Part shown: positions 17,300 through 25,546 of the stretch, in pieces
How the letters are laid out: every line of letters starts with the position of its first letter
Position numbering within the stretch: the stretch's first letter is position 1
Assembly: GCF_009908265.2 (NCBI RefSeq)
Contig: NZ_JAAATX020000003.1
Location: forward strand, 248,001-312,000
Origin: Paragemmobacter amnigenus
Lineage (GTDB): Bacteria > Pseudomonadota > Alphaproteobacteria > Rhodobacterales > Rhodobacteraceae
DNA: 64,000 nt
Direction: 5' to 3'
Program-made: the position numbers and the translations under genes
The notes under the pieces: model-generated
What the model was told of the DNA's origin: nothing
Seen by the model: only the letters and a program-made list of their open reading frames with translations
The model's database searches: none

Positions 17300-18099
17300 T
17301 GCCCGCCCGCCTGACCGTCCGCGACCTCTTGGACCAGCGCGGCAAGCACCAGTTCGCCATGCTCCGCGTCGAAACGCTGGAAGAGGCAGAGGCCGCCGAA
17401 AAGGCCGGCGTCGAACTCCTGTCGGTGCCACCGTCGATGATCCTCGACCGCCGCTTCCGCGAGGTGGCCCCCACCGCCTTCGCCTTTCCGGGCGAAAACT
17501 TCTACGAAATCGGGGATACTGCCGATTTCCTGAAATGGGCCTTCCCGCTTTATAAACACGGGGCAGACGGCTTTTACTGCTCGGGCTCGCTGCAAACCGT
17601 GCGCGCCATGGCCGATCACGGCCTTCCCGTCTGCGGCCATGTCGGGCTGATCCCGTCGAAACGCACTTGGACCGGCGGGTTCAAGGCGGTGGGCAAGACG
17701 CTGGAAACCGCGCAACTTGTCTGGAACCAGTGCAAGGCTCTGGAAGAGGCGGGCGCCTTCGCGGTCGAGATCGAGGTCGTCCCCCATTCCATCACGCAGG
17801 CCATCGCGGAACGGACGGGCCTTTTCCTCATCTCGATGGGCGCGGGCGCGGGCGGGCACGCGCAATACCTGTTCACCGATGACGTGCTGGGCCAGAACAC
17901 CGGCCACATCCCGCGCCACGCCAAGGTCTATGCCGATTTCGCGGGCGAATACGCACGGCTTCAGGACAAGCGCATCGCGGCCATGCGCGCCTTTGCCGAC
18001 GACGTGCATGGCGGCGACTATCCCGCCCCCCAGCATCTTGTCGACAGCGATGCCGATGTCGTCGCAGCCTTCCGCGACTGGCTGGACCGCGTCGCCTGA
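17299..18099 (+). CDS. PanB-family protein with altered metal site
   Basis: A 266-residue homologue of ketopantoate hydroxymethyltransferase, the TIM-barrel enzyme that adds a one-carbon unit from methylene-tetrahydrofolate to ketoisovalerate. Clear family segments are PVCGHVGLIP (110-119), GGFKAVGKT (126-134), ALEEAGAFAVEIEVVP (147-162) with a Glu at the catalytic-base position, and SMGAGAGG. The metal-binding motifs have changed: VGDS reads SVPPS (42-46), KLEGG reads YCSGS (93-97), and no DLPF motif is seen. It is therefore unlikely to be an ordinary PanB. It is coupled to mocE by a one-base overlap, so it probably serves the MocDE pathway, perhaps in one-carbon or aldol chemistry. Function unproven. 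Confidence 0.75.
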   Translation: MPARLTVRDLLDQRGKHQFAMLRVETLEEAEAAEKAGVELLSVPPSMILDRRFREVAPTAFAFPGENFYEIGDTADFLKWAFPLYKHGADGFYCSGSLQTVRAMADHGLPVCGHVGLIPSKRTWTGGFKAVGKTLETAQLVWNQCKALEEAGAFAVEIEVVPHSITQAIAERTGLFLISMGAGAGGHAQYLFTDDVLGQNTGHIPRHAKVYADFAGEYARLQDKRIAAMRAFADDVHGGDYPAPQHLVDSDADVVAAFRDWLDRVA

Positions 18100-18112
18100 C
18101 GGTTCCTCCCTG

Positions 18113-18144
18113 CCGGTGTGCGGGCAGCCCTGCCCGTGCACCGG
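18113..18144. terminator. Bidirectional hairpin between convergent genes
   Basis: Fifteen-base arms (18113-18127 and 18130-18144) with two mismatches and a two-base loop, followed by CCCCTTTT on the plus strand. It lies between the PanB-like and PfkB genes, which converge. Confidence 0.7.
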
Positions 18145-18185
18145 CCCCTTTTCCGCAACCGGACAGGCACCAGTGCCCGACCCGT

Positions 18186-19058
18186 TCAGGGTGCCGCGCG
18201 CGAGACGTGCCGCGCCGCGGCCTCGGCCGCGCGGTCACAGGCGGGACGCAGCCCCGCCCCGCCCGCCAAGGCAGCGGCAAGCGTGCCGATGAAGCAATCC
18301 CCCGCCCCGTGGCTGCTGACCACGTCGACCTTGCGCGCGGGCAGGTCGAAGGCCTCTCCGCCGACCATCACCGCGGCCAGCCCCTGCCCGCCTGCCGTCA
18401 CGATCACATCCCCCCCCGCCGCCGCCAGCACCCGTGCCGCCGCCAGCGCGCCCGCGCGGTCCGACACCGCCCCGCCGCCCATCATCTCGGCCTCGACGGC
18501 ATTCACGACCAGCACATCCACCAGCCGCCGCAGCGGAATGGACAGGCTCCGCGCGGGGGCAGCGTTCAGGATCACCCGCACACCCCGCCCCCGCGCCGCC
18601 TGCGCCGCGGCAAGGTTGATCGCCTCGGGCACCTCGTTCTGCAGGACCAGAACCGCCACGCCCTCCCAGAGCGCGGGGTCTTCCAGACCCGCCACGTCCA
18701 GATGCAGGTTTGCGCCCGACACGATCGTCGCGGCATAGTCCCCGCCGGCTTCGACCACCGCGACGCTCATCCCCGACCCGACGCCCGCGACCGTCTGTAC
18801 AAAGCGGCGGTCCACCCCGCCGGTATCCAGCGCGGCCAGAAGATAGTCCCCGAACCCGTCGCGCCCCACCGCCCCGAACATCCGCCCGCGCGCGCCTGCC
18901 GCAACCGCAGCCACGGCCTGATTGCCGCCCTTTCCGCCGAATTTCGGATACCACCGCCGCCCCACCGCCGTTTCGTCGACACGCGGCAGGCGGTCCGCCT
19001 CGATCATGATGTCATGGTGCAGCGATCCCGCGACCAGAACGACAGCGCCTGTGGACAT
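18186..19058 (-). CDS. PfkB-family carbohydrate kinase, ribokinase-like
   Basis: A 290-residue cytosolic sugar kinase. The N-terminal signature is GGKGGNQAVAAV; the C-terminal anion-hole and catalytic base region is GAGDCFIGTLAAAL (catalytic Asp in GAGD). The overall form is closest to ribokinase. It converges on the mocD-mocE-panB-like operon and may phosphorylate a sugar or keto-polyol of the same pathway, but the substrate cannot be read from the sequence. The start ATG 19058 gives the usual beta-strand VVLVAGSLHHDIM at the N-terminus. Confidence 0.88.
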   Translation of the reverse strand: MSTGAVVLVAGSLHHDIMIEADRLPRVDETAVGRRWYPKFGGKGGNQAVAAVAAGARGRMFGAVGRDGFGDYLLAALDTGGVDRRFVQTVAGVGSGMSVAVVEAGGDYAATIVSGANLHLDVAGLEDPALWEGVAVLVLQNEVPEAINLAAAQAARGRGVRVILNAAPARSLSIPLRRLVDVLVVNAVEAEMMGGGAVSDRAGALAAARVLAAAGGDVIVTAGGQGLAAVMVGGEAFDLPARKVDVVSSHGAGDCFIGTLAAALAGGAGLRPACDRAAEAAARHVSRAAP

Positions 19059-19160
19059 GCTTCCCTCCGGACCCCGCCCGTCGCGGGGCGGATACGCGCA
19101 GGATCATGCCCGCGCGCGCGCACAAAGAACAGGCCCGCGCGGCGGGTTTCGACACCCGCC

Positions 19161-19634
19161 TCAGGCGGCCGCGTAGCTGGCAAAGACCTCGGACGACCCG
19201 TCCGCGCGGATCAGGAACACGTCATAGGCCTCGCGCTGGTCCTCGGGCCCCATCCCCGGTGATCCGAAGGGCATGCCCGGCACGGCCAGACCGACAGCCT
19301 CCGGACGCTCGTCCAGCAGGCGCAGGATGTCGCGGACGGGCACATGCCCCTCGACCGCATACCCCTCGATCAGGCCCGTATGGCAGGACCGCATCGCCTC
19401 CGGTATCCCCGCGGCGGCCTTGCGGTCCTGCAGCGCGGCGGGATCCATCTCCTCCACCGACACGGCAAAGCCCGCCTCTTGCAGTATCGCGACCCAGTCG
19501 GCGCAACAGCCGCAGTCGGGGTCTTTGGCCACCTGCATCGCAAGGGCCCCCGCCCGCACCGGCAAGGCCGGTGCAATGGCCAGCGCAAGACCGGTCAGGA
19601 TCACAGAGCGGCGGTTCGGTCGGATCGGGTTCAT
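19161..19634 (-). CDS. DUF411 metal-binding protein, exported
   Basis: A 157-residue protein with an N-terminal signal containing arginines (RRSVILTGLALAIAPALPVRA), fitting Tat or Sec export. The mature part has the DUF411 start KDPDCGCCADW, with three closely spaced cysteines, and RSCHTGLIEGYAVEGHVP, with a Cys/His pair. DUF411 proteins are often found with copper-handling genes; here no copper gene is adjacent. A hairpin with seven-base arms (19141-19160) overlaps the end of the gene and may terminate it. Confidence 0.85.
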   Translation of the reverse strand: MNPIRPNRRSVILTGLALAIAPALPVRAGALAMQVAKDPDCGCCADWVAILQEAGFAVSVEEMDPAALQDRKAAAGIPEAMRSCHTGLIEGYAVEGHVPVRDILRLLDERPEAVGLAVPGMPFGSPGMGPEDQREAYDVFLIRADGSSEVFASYAAA

Positions 19635-19706
19635 GGCATACCTCGCATCGGGCCATCAGGCTAACCCATGCCCGCGCCAAGCGCGATACACAGCCGCTTT
19701 ACCGGC

Positions 19707-20870
19707 TCAGCCCGCCGGTGCCGTCCTCGCCTCGGCAATCCGCGCCAGCAGCGTCGCCCCGACGGGGATCACCGCATCGTTGAAATCATAGGCCGGATTG
19801 TGCAGCGGCGGCCCCTCCCCCTGCCCCAGCAGCAGATAGGCCCCCGGTACGACCTGCAGCATGTCGGCGAAATCCTCGCTGCCGGTCTTGGGCTCGTCAT
19901 CATAAAGGGCCAGCCCCTCGCCCACGATGGCGCGCGCCACGTCCATCGCCGCCTCTGCCTGTGGTTCGGAATTCACCAGCGCGGAAAAGCGGCTTGTCAC
20001 CTCCACCTCGGCCCGCGCGCCAAAGCCCCGCGCGATGCCTTCCGCCAGCTCGGCCAGTCGCCCCACGACAAGCGCGCGCGTTGCGGCGTCAAAGGTGCGG
20101 ATCGTGCCACCGACATGTGCCGTTTCGGGGATCACGTTATAGGCCGATCCCGCCAGCAGCCGCGTGACCGACAGGATCGCCGTCCGCAACGGATCGACAT
20201 TCCGGCTGACGATGGTCTGCAGGGCCTGCGTCACGGCTGTCGCCACCATGACAGGATCGACCGCGTTCTGCGGCTGGGCACCATGCGCGCCCCGCCCTCG
20301 GATCGTGATGTCGAAGGAATCCGCCGCCGCCATGGCCACGCCGCGCTTCAGGGTGATCTGCCCCAGCGGCGCACTGGGCCAGTTGTGCAGGCCATAGATC
20401 TCGTCACAGGGAAAGCGCGCGAAAAGCCCGTCCGCGATCATGCGCGCCGCGCCGCCCAGCCCTTCCTCGGCGGGTTGGAAGATCACCACCACCTCGCCCG
20501 CAAAGCGCCGCGTCTGCGCCAGATAGCGCGCCGCGCCCAGCAGCATGACCGTATGCCCGTCATGCCCGCAGCCATGGAACCGCCCCGCAATGCGAGAGGC
20601 ATGGGCAACCCCCGTCGCCTCCTCCATCGGCAGCGCGTCCATGTCGGCACGCAGCCCGACCCGACGCCCCGCGCCTGCGCCGCGGATCACGCCGACGACG
20701 CCCGTCCCGCCGATGCCGCGATGGACCTCGACCCCCCAGCCCTCCAGCGCCGCGGCGACAAGACCCGCCGTGCGGACCTCTTCGAAGCCGATCTCCGGAT
20801 GGGCGTGCAGGTCACAGCGCAGCGCCGTCAGGTCTTCTGCAAAGCCCGCGATTTCCGGGATGATGTTCAT
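19707..20870 (-). CDS. M20-family amidohydrolase, hippurate hydrolase type
   Basis: A 387-residue metallo-amidohydrolase. Metal-site segments are RADMDALPM, HGCGHDGHTVMLLG and FQPAEEG with GGAARMI, followed by the dimerisation domain and the C-terminal GSEDFADML. Family members cleave N-acyl amino acids, hippurate or indole-acetyl amino acids in the cytosol. It follows the MHS transporter gene in the same direction, 71 bases downstream past a hairpin. Transporter and hydrolase probably handle one amide substrate under the divergent MarR regulator. Confidence 0.9.
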   Translation of the reverse strand: MNIIPEIAGFAEDLTALRCDLHAHPEIGFEEVRTAGLVAAALEGWGVEVHRGIGGTGVVGVIRGAGAGRRVGLRADMDALPMEEATGVAHASRIAGRFHGCGHDGHTVMLLGAARYLAQTRRFAGEVVVIFQPAEEGLGGAARMIADGLFARFPCDEIYGLHNWPSAPLGQITLKRGVAMAAADSFDITIRGRGAHGAQPQNAVDPVMVATAVTQALQTIVSRNVDPLRTAILSVTRLLAGSAYNVIPETAHVGGTIRTFDAATRALVVGRLAELAEGIARGFGARAEVEVTSRFSALVNSEPQAEAAMDVARAIVGEGLALYDDEPKTGSEDFADMLQVVPGAYLLLGQGEGPPLHNPAYDFNDAVIPVGATLLARIAEARTAPAG

Positions 20871-20896
20871 GGGACCGCGCCTCCGGTGCAAAGTCC

Positions 20897-20920
20897 GCCT
20901 GCGGGGTCGCCCCCGCAGGC
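20897..20920. terminator. Hairpin between transporter and hydrolase genes
   Basis: Perfect ten-base arms GCCTGCGGGG and CCCCGCAGGC around a TCGC loop. It may partly end the transporter transcript or protect its 3' end. Confidence 0.6.
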
Positions 20921-20941
20921 AGGGTTCAGGATGCGACCCTC

Positions 20942-22234
20942 TCAGGTCAGCTTGATGCGCGAGGTTTCGGGCAGTGCCCGCAGCGCCACGAGCGAGCAGA
21001 TGCAGCAGGCCGTCACATACCACGCAGGGGCGAGCGGGCTGCCCGTCGCTGCGATCAGCCAGGTCACGATGAACTGGCCAAAGCCGCCGAACACCGCCAC
21101 ACCCAGCGCATAGACCAGCGACATGCCCGTGGCGCGCACCTCGACGGGGAAGATTTCCGCCGTCGTCAGGATGACCGGCGCTGCCCCCGCCGCGTTCAGC
21201 GCGCCCAGCACGATCACGACCGCCAGCAGCGTCTCGACCGTCGGAAAGGCGTTCAGGACGAGGAAGGCCGGATAGATCAGCAGCGCGATAAGCGCATAGG
21301 CCGTCGCGATCACCACCTTGCGACCGATCCGGTCGGTCAGGGCACCGGCAAGGGGGGCCACCGCAAAGGTGACGAAGCCAGCCGTGATCCCCGCCAGAAG
21401 CGCGGTCGTGGGTGCCATGCCAAGCTGGCGGATGGCATAGGTGGACATGTAAAGCACGATCACCGCATTGGCCGCCGTGCCCCCGATGATGACGGCCACG
21501 CCGACCGTGATCTTCGACAGATGTGCCTTCAGGGCCACCGAAACCGCGCTGACCTTCTTGGTCTGCTCGTTCGCTTCGTTGGCATGGGTTTCCTTCAGCG
21601 CGCGGCGCAGCCACAGGCCGACCGGAACGATCATCACGCCCAGAAGGAACGGCACGCGCCAGCCCCAGTCCTGCACCTGCTCGGGCGTCAGCAGCGTGTT
21701 GATCGACAGCGCCAGACCCGCCGCCACCATCACCGCGATCCCCTGGCTTGCCAGTTGCCAGCTTCCGAAGAACCCGCGCTCGGCCGGTGGCGCGCATTCG
21801 GCCAGAAGCGTGGTCGAGGCCCCGATTTCGCCGCCCGCCGAAAAGCCCTGGATCAGGCGGCCCAGCACCACCAGCATCGGCCCGTAGACGCCGATATCGG
21901 CATAGGTCGGCGCAAGCCCGATCATGCCGGTGCCCAGCGCCATCAGGAACAGCGTCAGGATCGTCGCGGCCTTGCGACCCTTGCGGTCGGCATAAGAGCC
22001 AAGGATCATCCCGCCCAGCGGACGCAGGAAGAAGCCCACGCCATAGGTGGCAAAGGACAGCAACAGCTGCACCGTCGGGTTCTCCGACGGAAAGAACAGC
22101 GCGCCGATCGTGGCGGCGAAGAAGCTGTAGATCACGAAGTCGTAGAATTCGAGTGCATTGCCGATGGTGCAGGCCGCGATCAGGCGCGTCTTGCCCACGG
22201 TCGGGGCCGCCTTGGCCCCCATCATGGCTGTCAT
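20942..22234 (-). CDS. MFS transporter, metabolite:H+ symporter family
   Basis: A 430-residue permease with twelve predicted helices. MHS-family marks are IGNALEFYDFVIYSF in helix 1, GSYADRKGRK in the 2-3 loop and GRLIQGFSAGGEIGAS in helix 4. The start at 22234 is chosen because GGGAGG lies upstream at a normal distance. Relatives carry carboxylates, shikimate, proline/betaine or aromatic acids. The next gene is an M20 amidohydrolase, so an N-acyl or amide substrate is plausible. Confidence 0.9.
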   Translation of the reverse strand: MTAMMGAKAAPTVGKTRLIAACTIGNALEFYDFVIYSFFAATIGALFFPSENPTVQLLLSFATYGVGFFLRPLGGMILGSYADRKGRKAATILTLFLMALGTGMIGLAPTYADIGVYGPMLVVLGRLIQGFSAGGEIGASTTLLAECAPPAERGFFGSWQLASQGIAVMVAAGLALSINTLLTPEQVQDWGWRVPFLLGVMIVPVGLWLRRALKETHANEANEQTKKVSAVSVALKAHLSKITVGVAVIIGGTAANAVIVLYMSTYAIRQLGMAPTTALLAGITAGFVTFAVAPLAGALTDRIGRKVVIATAYALIALLIYPAFLVLNAFPTVETLLAVVIVLGALNAAGAAPVILTTAEIFPVEVRATGMSLVYALGVAVFGGFGQFIVTWLIAATGSPLAPAWYVTACCICSLVALRALPETSRIKLT

Positions 22235-22385
22235 ATCATGTCCTCCCAAGACCGCACGCTCCTCAAGACGTGCGAATGGGGTCAGTTGCTACCCGATATT
22301 GTTGGTTTTTGCAATTATCTCGTTTGGCAAATATATCTTCCAGAGATCATTTTCGCAGGCTACTGTGCCGAAAAGGAGAAATCCC

Positions 22386-22844
22386 ATGCTGCGGGAAAGC
22401 GTCACCTACCAGTTGGCTTCCATTTCCGAAGACGCGGTCGGCGCTGCGGCCCGTCTGTTCAAGGACCGATTCGGTCTGAACGTCCACGAATTGCGCGTCC
22501 TGCGCCTGATTGACGACCAGCCGGGCGTGACCTTCACAAGCCTTGCGCGGCAGACGAAATTCGAACGTTCCGCCACCTCGCGCATCCTGTCGCGGCTGAT
22601 CAAGCAGGGCCTTGTCCGGCGCGAGATCGACGAGGCCGACGCCCGCCATTTCCTGCTCCACGTGACACCCGCCGGAAAATCCCTGCGCGAGGCGGCAGAC
22701 CCCCTCAGCCGCGAGATGGAAAACCTTGTCCTCTCGGCGCTCAGCGATGCCGAACGGACCGAATTCCGCCAGATGCTGGACAAGCTCAGCGGCTGGCTGG
22801 CCACAGGTTTCCCCAAGGAAGTCAAACGCCGCTATACGAAGTGA
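22386..22844 (+). CDS. MarR-family transcriptional regulator
   Basis: A 152-residue winged-helix regulator: LNVHELRVLRLIDDQPG, then the recognition region SLARQTKFERSATSRILSRLIKQGLV and the wing DEADARHFLLHVTPAG. AAAAGGAG precedes the ATG. It diverges from the MHS transporter and hydrolase genes across a 151-base AT-rich region (22235-22385) that includes TTTGC/GCAAA arms near 22305-22330, a possible operator. It probably represses that pair and itself, with a small carboxylate or aromatic ligand as inducer. Confidence 0.88.
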   Translation: MLRESVTYQLASISEDAVGAAARLFKDRFGLNVHELRVLRLIDDQPGVTFTSLARQTKFERSATSRILSRLIKQGLVRREIDEADARHFLLHVTPAGKSLREAADPLSREMENLVLSALSDAERTEFRQMLDKLSGWLATGFPKEVKRRYTK

Positions 22845-22848
22845 CCGC

Positions 22849-22867
22849 GAACCCCGTGGCGGGGTTC
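22849..22867. terminator. Hairpin between convergent marR and fadJ-like genes
   Basis: GAACCCCG and CGGGGTTC are perfect eight-base arms around TGG, just past the marR stop and 35 bases beyond the fadJ-like stop. Confidence 0.6.
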
Positions 22868-22901
22868 CGCTCCGGCTGCGCTGCGCCCTTGGGGCGGCCG
22901 T

Positions 22902-24842
22902 TTACCGGCCCAACTCCGCCTTGAACATCGGCCCGCCCTGCCAGCGCGGAAAGCCGTAGCCGTGAACCTCGACAAGATCGATGTCCGACGCCTTCAGCGC
23001 GATCCCTTCGGCAAGAATGGCCTTGCCCTCTTCCGCCATCGCGGCCGTCAGATGCGCGGCAATCGCCCCGCCATCCATCTCGCTGCGTCCCGTGATCCGC
23101 TCGGCCAGCAGGGCCGCGACGCGGTCCGACACCACGGGCTTGCGGTCACCCGGCGCATAGTCGTACCAGCCGCCCCCCGTCTTTTGCCCCTTGCGTCCCG
23201 CACGGACCAGCACGTCGCCCAGCGTTTCCGGCACATGCTGCCCCGCCGCCCGCGCGCCCTCGCGCTGCAGAAAGGCGATGTCCAGCCCGCCCAGATCCTG
23301 CGCCTCGAAGGGCCCCATGGCAAAACCATCGGCCCGCATCGCCGCATCGATGGCCGCAATCGCCACCCCCTGCCGCACCAGAGCCTCGGCCTCGGCGCGA
23401 TAGCGCTTCAGGATACGGTTGCCGATGAACCCCTCGCAGATGCCGGCCTGCACGGGGATTTTGCCCAGACTGCGCGCAAGGGCAAAGCCCGTCGCCAGCG
23501 TGTCAATCGACGTCTCGGGCGTGGGCACGATCTCCAGCAGCTTCATCACATTGGCGGGGCTGAAGAAATGCAGCCCGATGAAGCGCGCAGCGTTCGGCAG
23601 GCCCTCGGCGATCAGGCGCGGGTCGAGATAGGACGTATTCGTCGCCAGCACCGCATCCGCGCGGCACACCTGCCCCAACCGGTCAAAGACCGCGCGCTTC
23701 ACCGACAACTCCTCGAACACCGCCTCGATCACCAGATCGGTATCGGCCAGCGCCGCGTAATCGCTGCCTGCCGTGACACCGGCCATCCGCTCTGCCGCCT
23801 GCGCCTCGGTCAGCTTGCCGCGCTTCACCCCGCCCTCGAAGATGCCGCGCAGGTTCGCAAGGCCCCGCGCCACCGCCTCGTCATCACGTTCGATCAGCAC
23901 GACAGGAATCCCCGCATCGCGCAGCGCGGCGGCGATCCCCGCCCCCATCGTGCCCCCGCCGATCACAGCGGCGGACCGGATCGGATGTGCCGTGGCACCG
24001 GCCAGATGGGCAGGACGCGGCGCGGCTCGTTCGGCAAAGAAGATATGGCGCAGGGCCGCCGCCTGATCCGATCCGCGCAGGTCAAGGAAGGTCGCCCGCT
24101 CATGCGCCATCGCCTCGGCAAAGGGCCGCTCCGCCGCGACACGCAGACAGTCCAGCGCGCGCAGCGGCGCCACCTCGCCCTTCGCCCGCTTGGCAACGGC
24201 AGCGCGCTGCGCCTCCCACCACGCCGCATCGGGCGAGGCCACGGGACGCGCGGAAACCGCGGGTGGCAACGGCTTTGCCAGCGCGGCGCGGGCAAACCCA
24301 ACCGCGCCCCCGCGCAGATCGCCCGCAACCACCGCATCGACCAGCCCCAGCGCCAGCGCCTTCGCCGCCTTCACCGGCCGCCCCGTGGTGACCAGATCCA
24401 CCGCGGCCTCGCTCCCCGCCAGACGCGGCGTCCTGACCGTCCCCGACGCACCCGGCACGATGCCCAGCGTCACTTCGGGCAGCCCGACCGAGGCGCCCTC
24501 GACAGCCACGCGGAACCGGCAGCCCATCGCCACCTCGAACCCGCCGCCCAGTGCCGATCCGTGGATCGCCGCCACCCACGGCTTCGCCGCGCCCTCGATC
24601 CGGTCCACCACATCGGGCAGATGCGGCGGCACGGGGGGCTTGCCGAATTCGGTCACATCCGCCCCCGCGATGAAGGTGCGCCCCGCGCAGACCAGCACGA
24701 CCGCCCGCACCGCCGGATCGGCGTCCAGCGCGCCCACCGCATCCCACAGCCCCTGCCGCAGCGCCTGACCCAGCGCGTTAACCGGCGGGTTGTCCACGGT
24801 GACGACGGCGATATCGCCCTCGCGCTCGATGCTGACGACCAT
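22902..24842 (-). CDS. Fused enoyl-CoA hydratase / 3-hydroxyacyl-CoA dehydrogenase
   Basis: A 646-residue bifunctional beta-oxidation enzyme of the FadJ/FadB type. The N-terminal crotonase domain has GADVTEFG and HGSALGGGFEVAMGCRFRVA (oxyanion hole). From about residue 290 the NAD-binding domain shows the GGGTMGAGIA motif and FFSPANVMKLLEIV. It is the last gene of a leftward operon headed by paaN and the LIV-type transporter. The phenylacetate route needs a hydratase (PaaF) and a dehydrogenase (PaaH), and no separate genes for these are in the window. This protein can supply both steps. That role is inferred from context. Confidence 0.9.
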   Translation of the reverse strand: MVVSIEREGDIAVVTVDNPPVNALGQALRQGLWDAVGALDADPAVRAVVLVCAGRTFIAGADVTEFGKPPVPPHLPDVVDRIEGAAKPWVAAIHGSALGGGFEVAMGCRFRVAVEGASVGLPEVTLGIVPGASGTVRTPRLAGSEAAVDLVTTGRPVKAAKALALGLVDAVVAGDLRGGAVGFARAALAKPLPPAVSARPVASPDAAWWEAQRAAVAKRAKGEVAPLRALDCLRVAAERPFAEAMAHERATFLDLRGSDQAAALRHIFFAERAAPRPAHLAGATAHPIRSAAVIGGGTMGAGIAAALRDAGIPVVLIERDDEAVARGLANLRGIFEGGVKRGKLTEAQAAERMAGVTAGSDYAALADTDLVIEAVFEELSVKRAVFDRLGQVCRADAVLATNTSYLDPRLIAEGLPNAARFIGLHFFSPANVMKLLEIVPTPETSIDTLATGFALARSLGKIPVQAGICEGFIGNRILKRYRAEAEALVRQGVAIAAIDAAMRADGFAMGPFEAQDLGGLDIAFLQREGARAAGQHVPETLGDVLVRAGRKGQKTGGGWYDYAPGDRKPVVSDRVAALLAERITGRSEMDGGAIAAHLTAAMAEEGKAILAEGIALKASDIDLVEVHGYGFPRWQGGPMFKAELGR

Positions 24843-24844
24843 CT

Positions 24845-25546
24845 TCAAATCCCCAGATAGGCTTCGCGGATGCGCGGGTCGGCGATCAGTTCCGCCGCCG
24901 GCCCTTCCATCGTGATCCGCCCCGTTTCCATCACATAGCCCCGATCCGCGATCTTCAGCGCACCATAGGCATTCTGTTCCACCAGCAGCACGGTCACGTC
25001 CAGCGCCTTCAGACCCTTCACCACGTCGAAGATCTGCGCCACGATGATCGGCGCAAGTCCCATGGACGGTTCGTCCAGCAACAGGCACGACGGCCGCCCC
25101 ATCAGCGCCCGCGCCATGGCCAGCATCTGCTGCTGCCCGCCCGACAGGCCGCCCGCCGCCAGATTGCGCTTTTCCTTCAGGATGGGGAACATCTGGAAGG
25201 CGTCCTCCATGTCCTTCTCCACGCGCCCGTCTGCGAAAAGATAGGCGCCCAGACGCAGGTTTTCCTCAACCGTTAGGTTGGTGAAGATCTGCCGCCCCTC
25301 GGGCGACTGCGCCAGCCCGCGCCCCACACGCCGCCATGCGGGCACGCCCGCCATCCCCTCGCCGCGAAAGGTCACCGATCCGCCCGCCACCGGATGCACC
25401 CCCGACAGACAGCGCAGAAGCGTCGTCTTGCCGGCGCCATTCGCCCCGATCACCGTGACGATCTCGCCCGAATTCACCGCAAGGTCGATCCCGTGCAGCA
25501 CCTCGATCCGCCCGTAGCGGGCGCGCAGACCTTCAACCAGCAGCAT
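24845..25546 (-). CDS. LIV-type ABC transporter ATPase (LivF-like)
   Basis: A 233-residue ATPase: Walker A GANGAGKTT, signature LSGGQQQMLAMARALM, Walker B LLLDEPSMGLAP. The start at ATG 25546 overlaps the end of the LivG-like gene by 14 bases, so translation is probably coupled. It forms a heterodimeric ATPase with the upstream LivG-like subunit. The operon links it with paaN and the fadJ-like gene, so the cargo is more likely phenylacetate or a related aromatic acid than a branched-chain amino acid. Confidence 0.9.
   Translation of the reverse strand: MLLVEGLRARYGRIEVLHGIDLAVNSGEIVTVIGANGAGKTTLLRCLSGVHPVAGGSVTFRGEGMAGVPAWRRVGRGLAQSPEGRQIFTNLTVEENLRLGAYLFADGRVEKDMEDAFQMFPILKEKRNLAAGGLSGGQQQMLAMARALMGRPSCLLLDEPSMGLAPIIVAQIFDVVKGLKALDVTVLLVEQNAYGALKIADRGYVMETGRITMEGPAAELIADPRIREAYLGI

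Noticed and set aside
19707-21797. Reading the M20 hydrolase as fused to an upstream 300-residue extension
   Set aside because: The extension is the wrong frame over the MHS transporter; the hydrolase has its own ATG at 20870 with a family-typical start.
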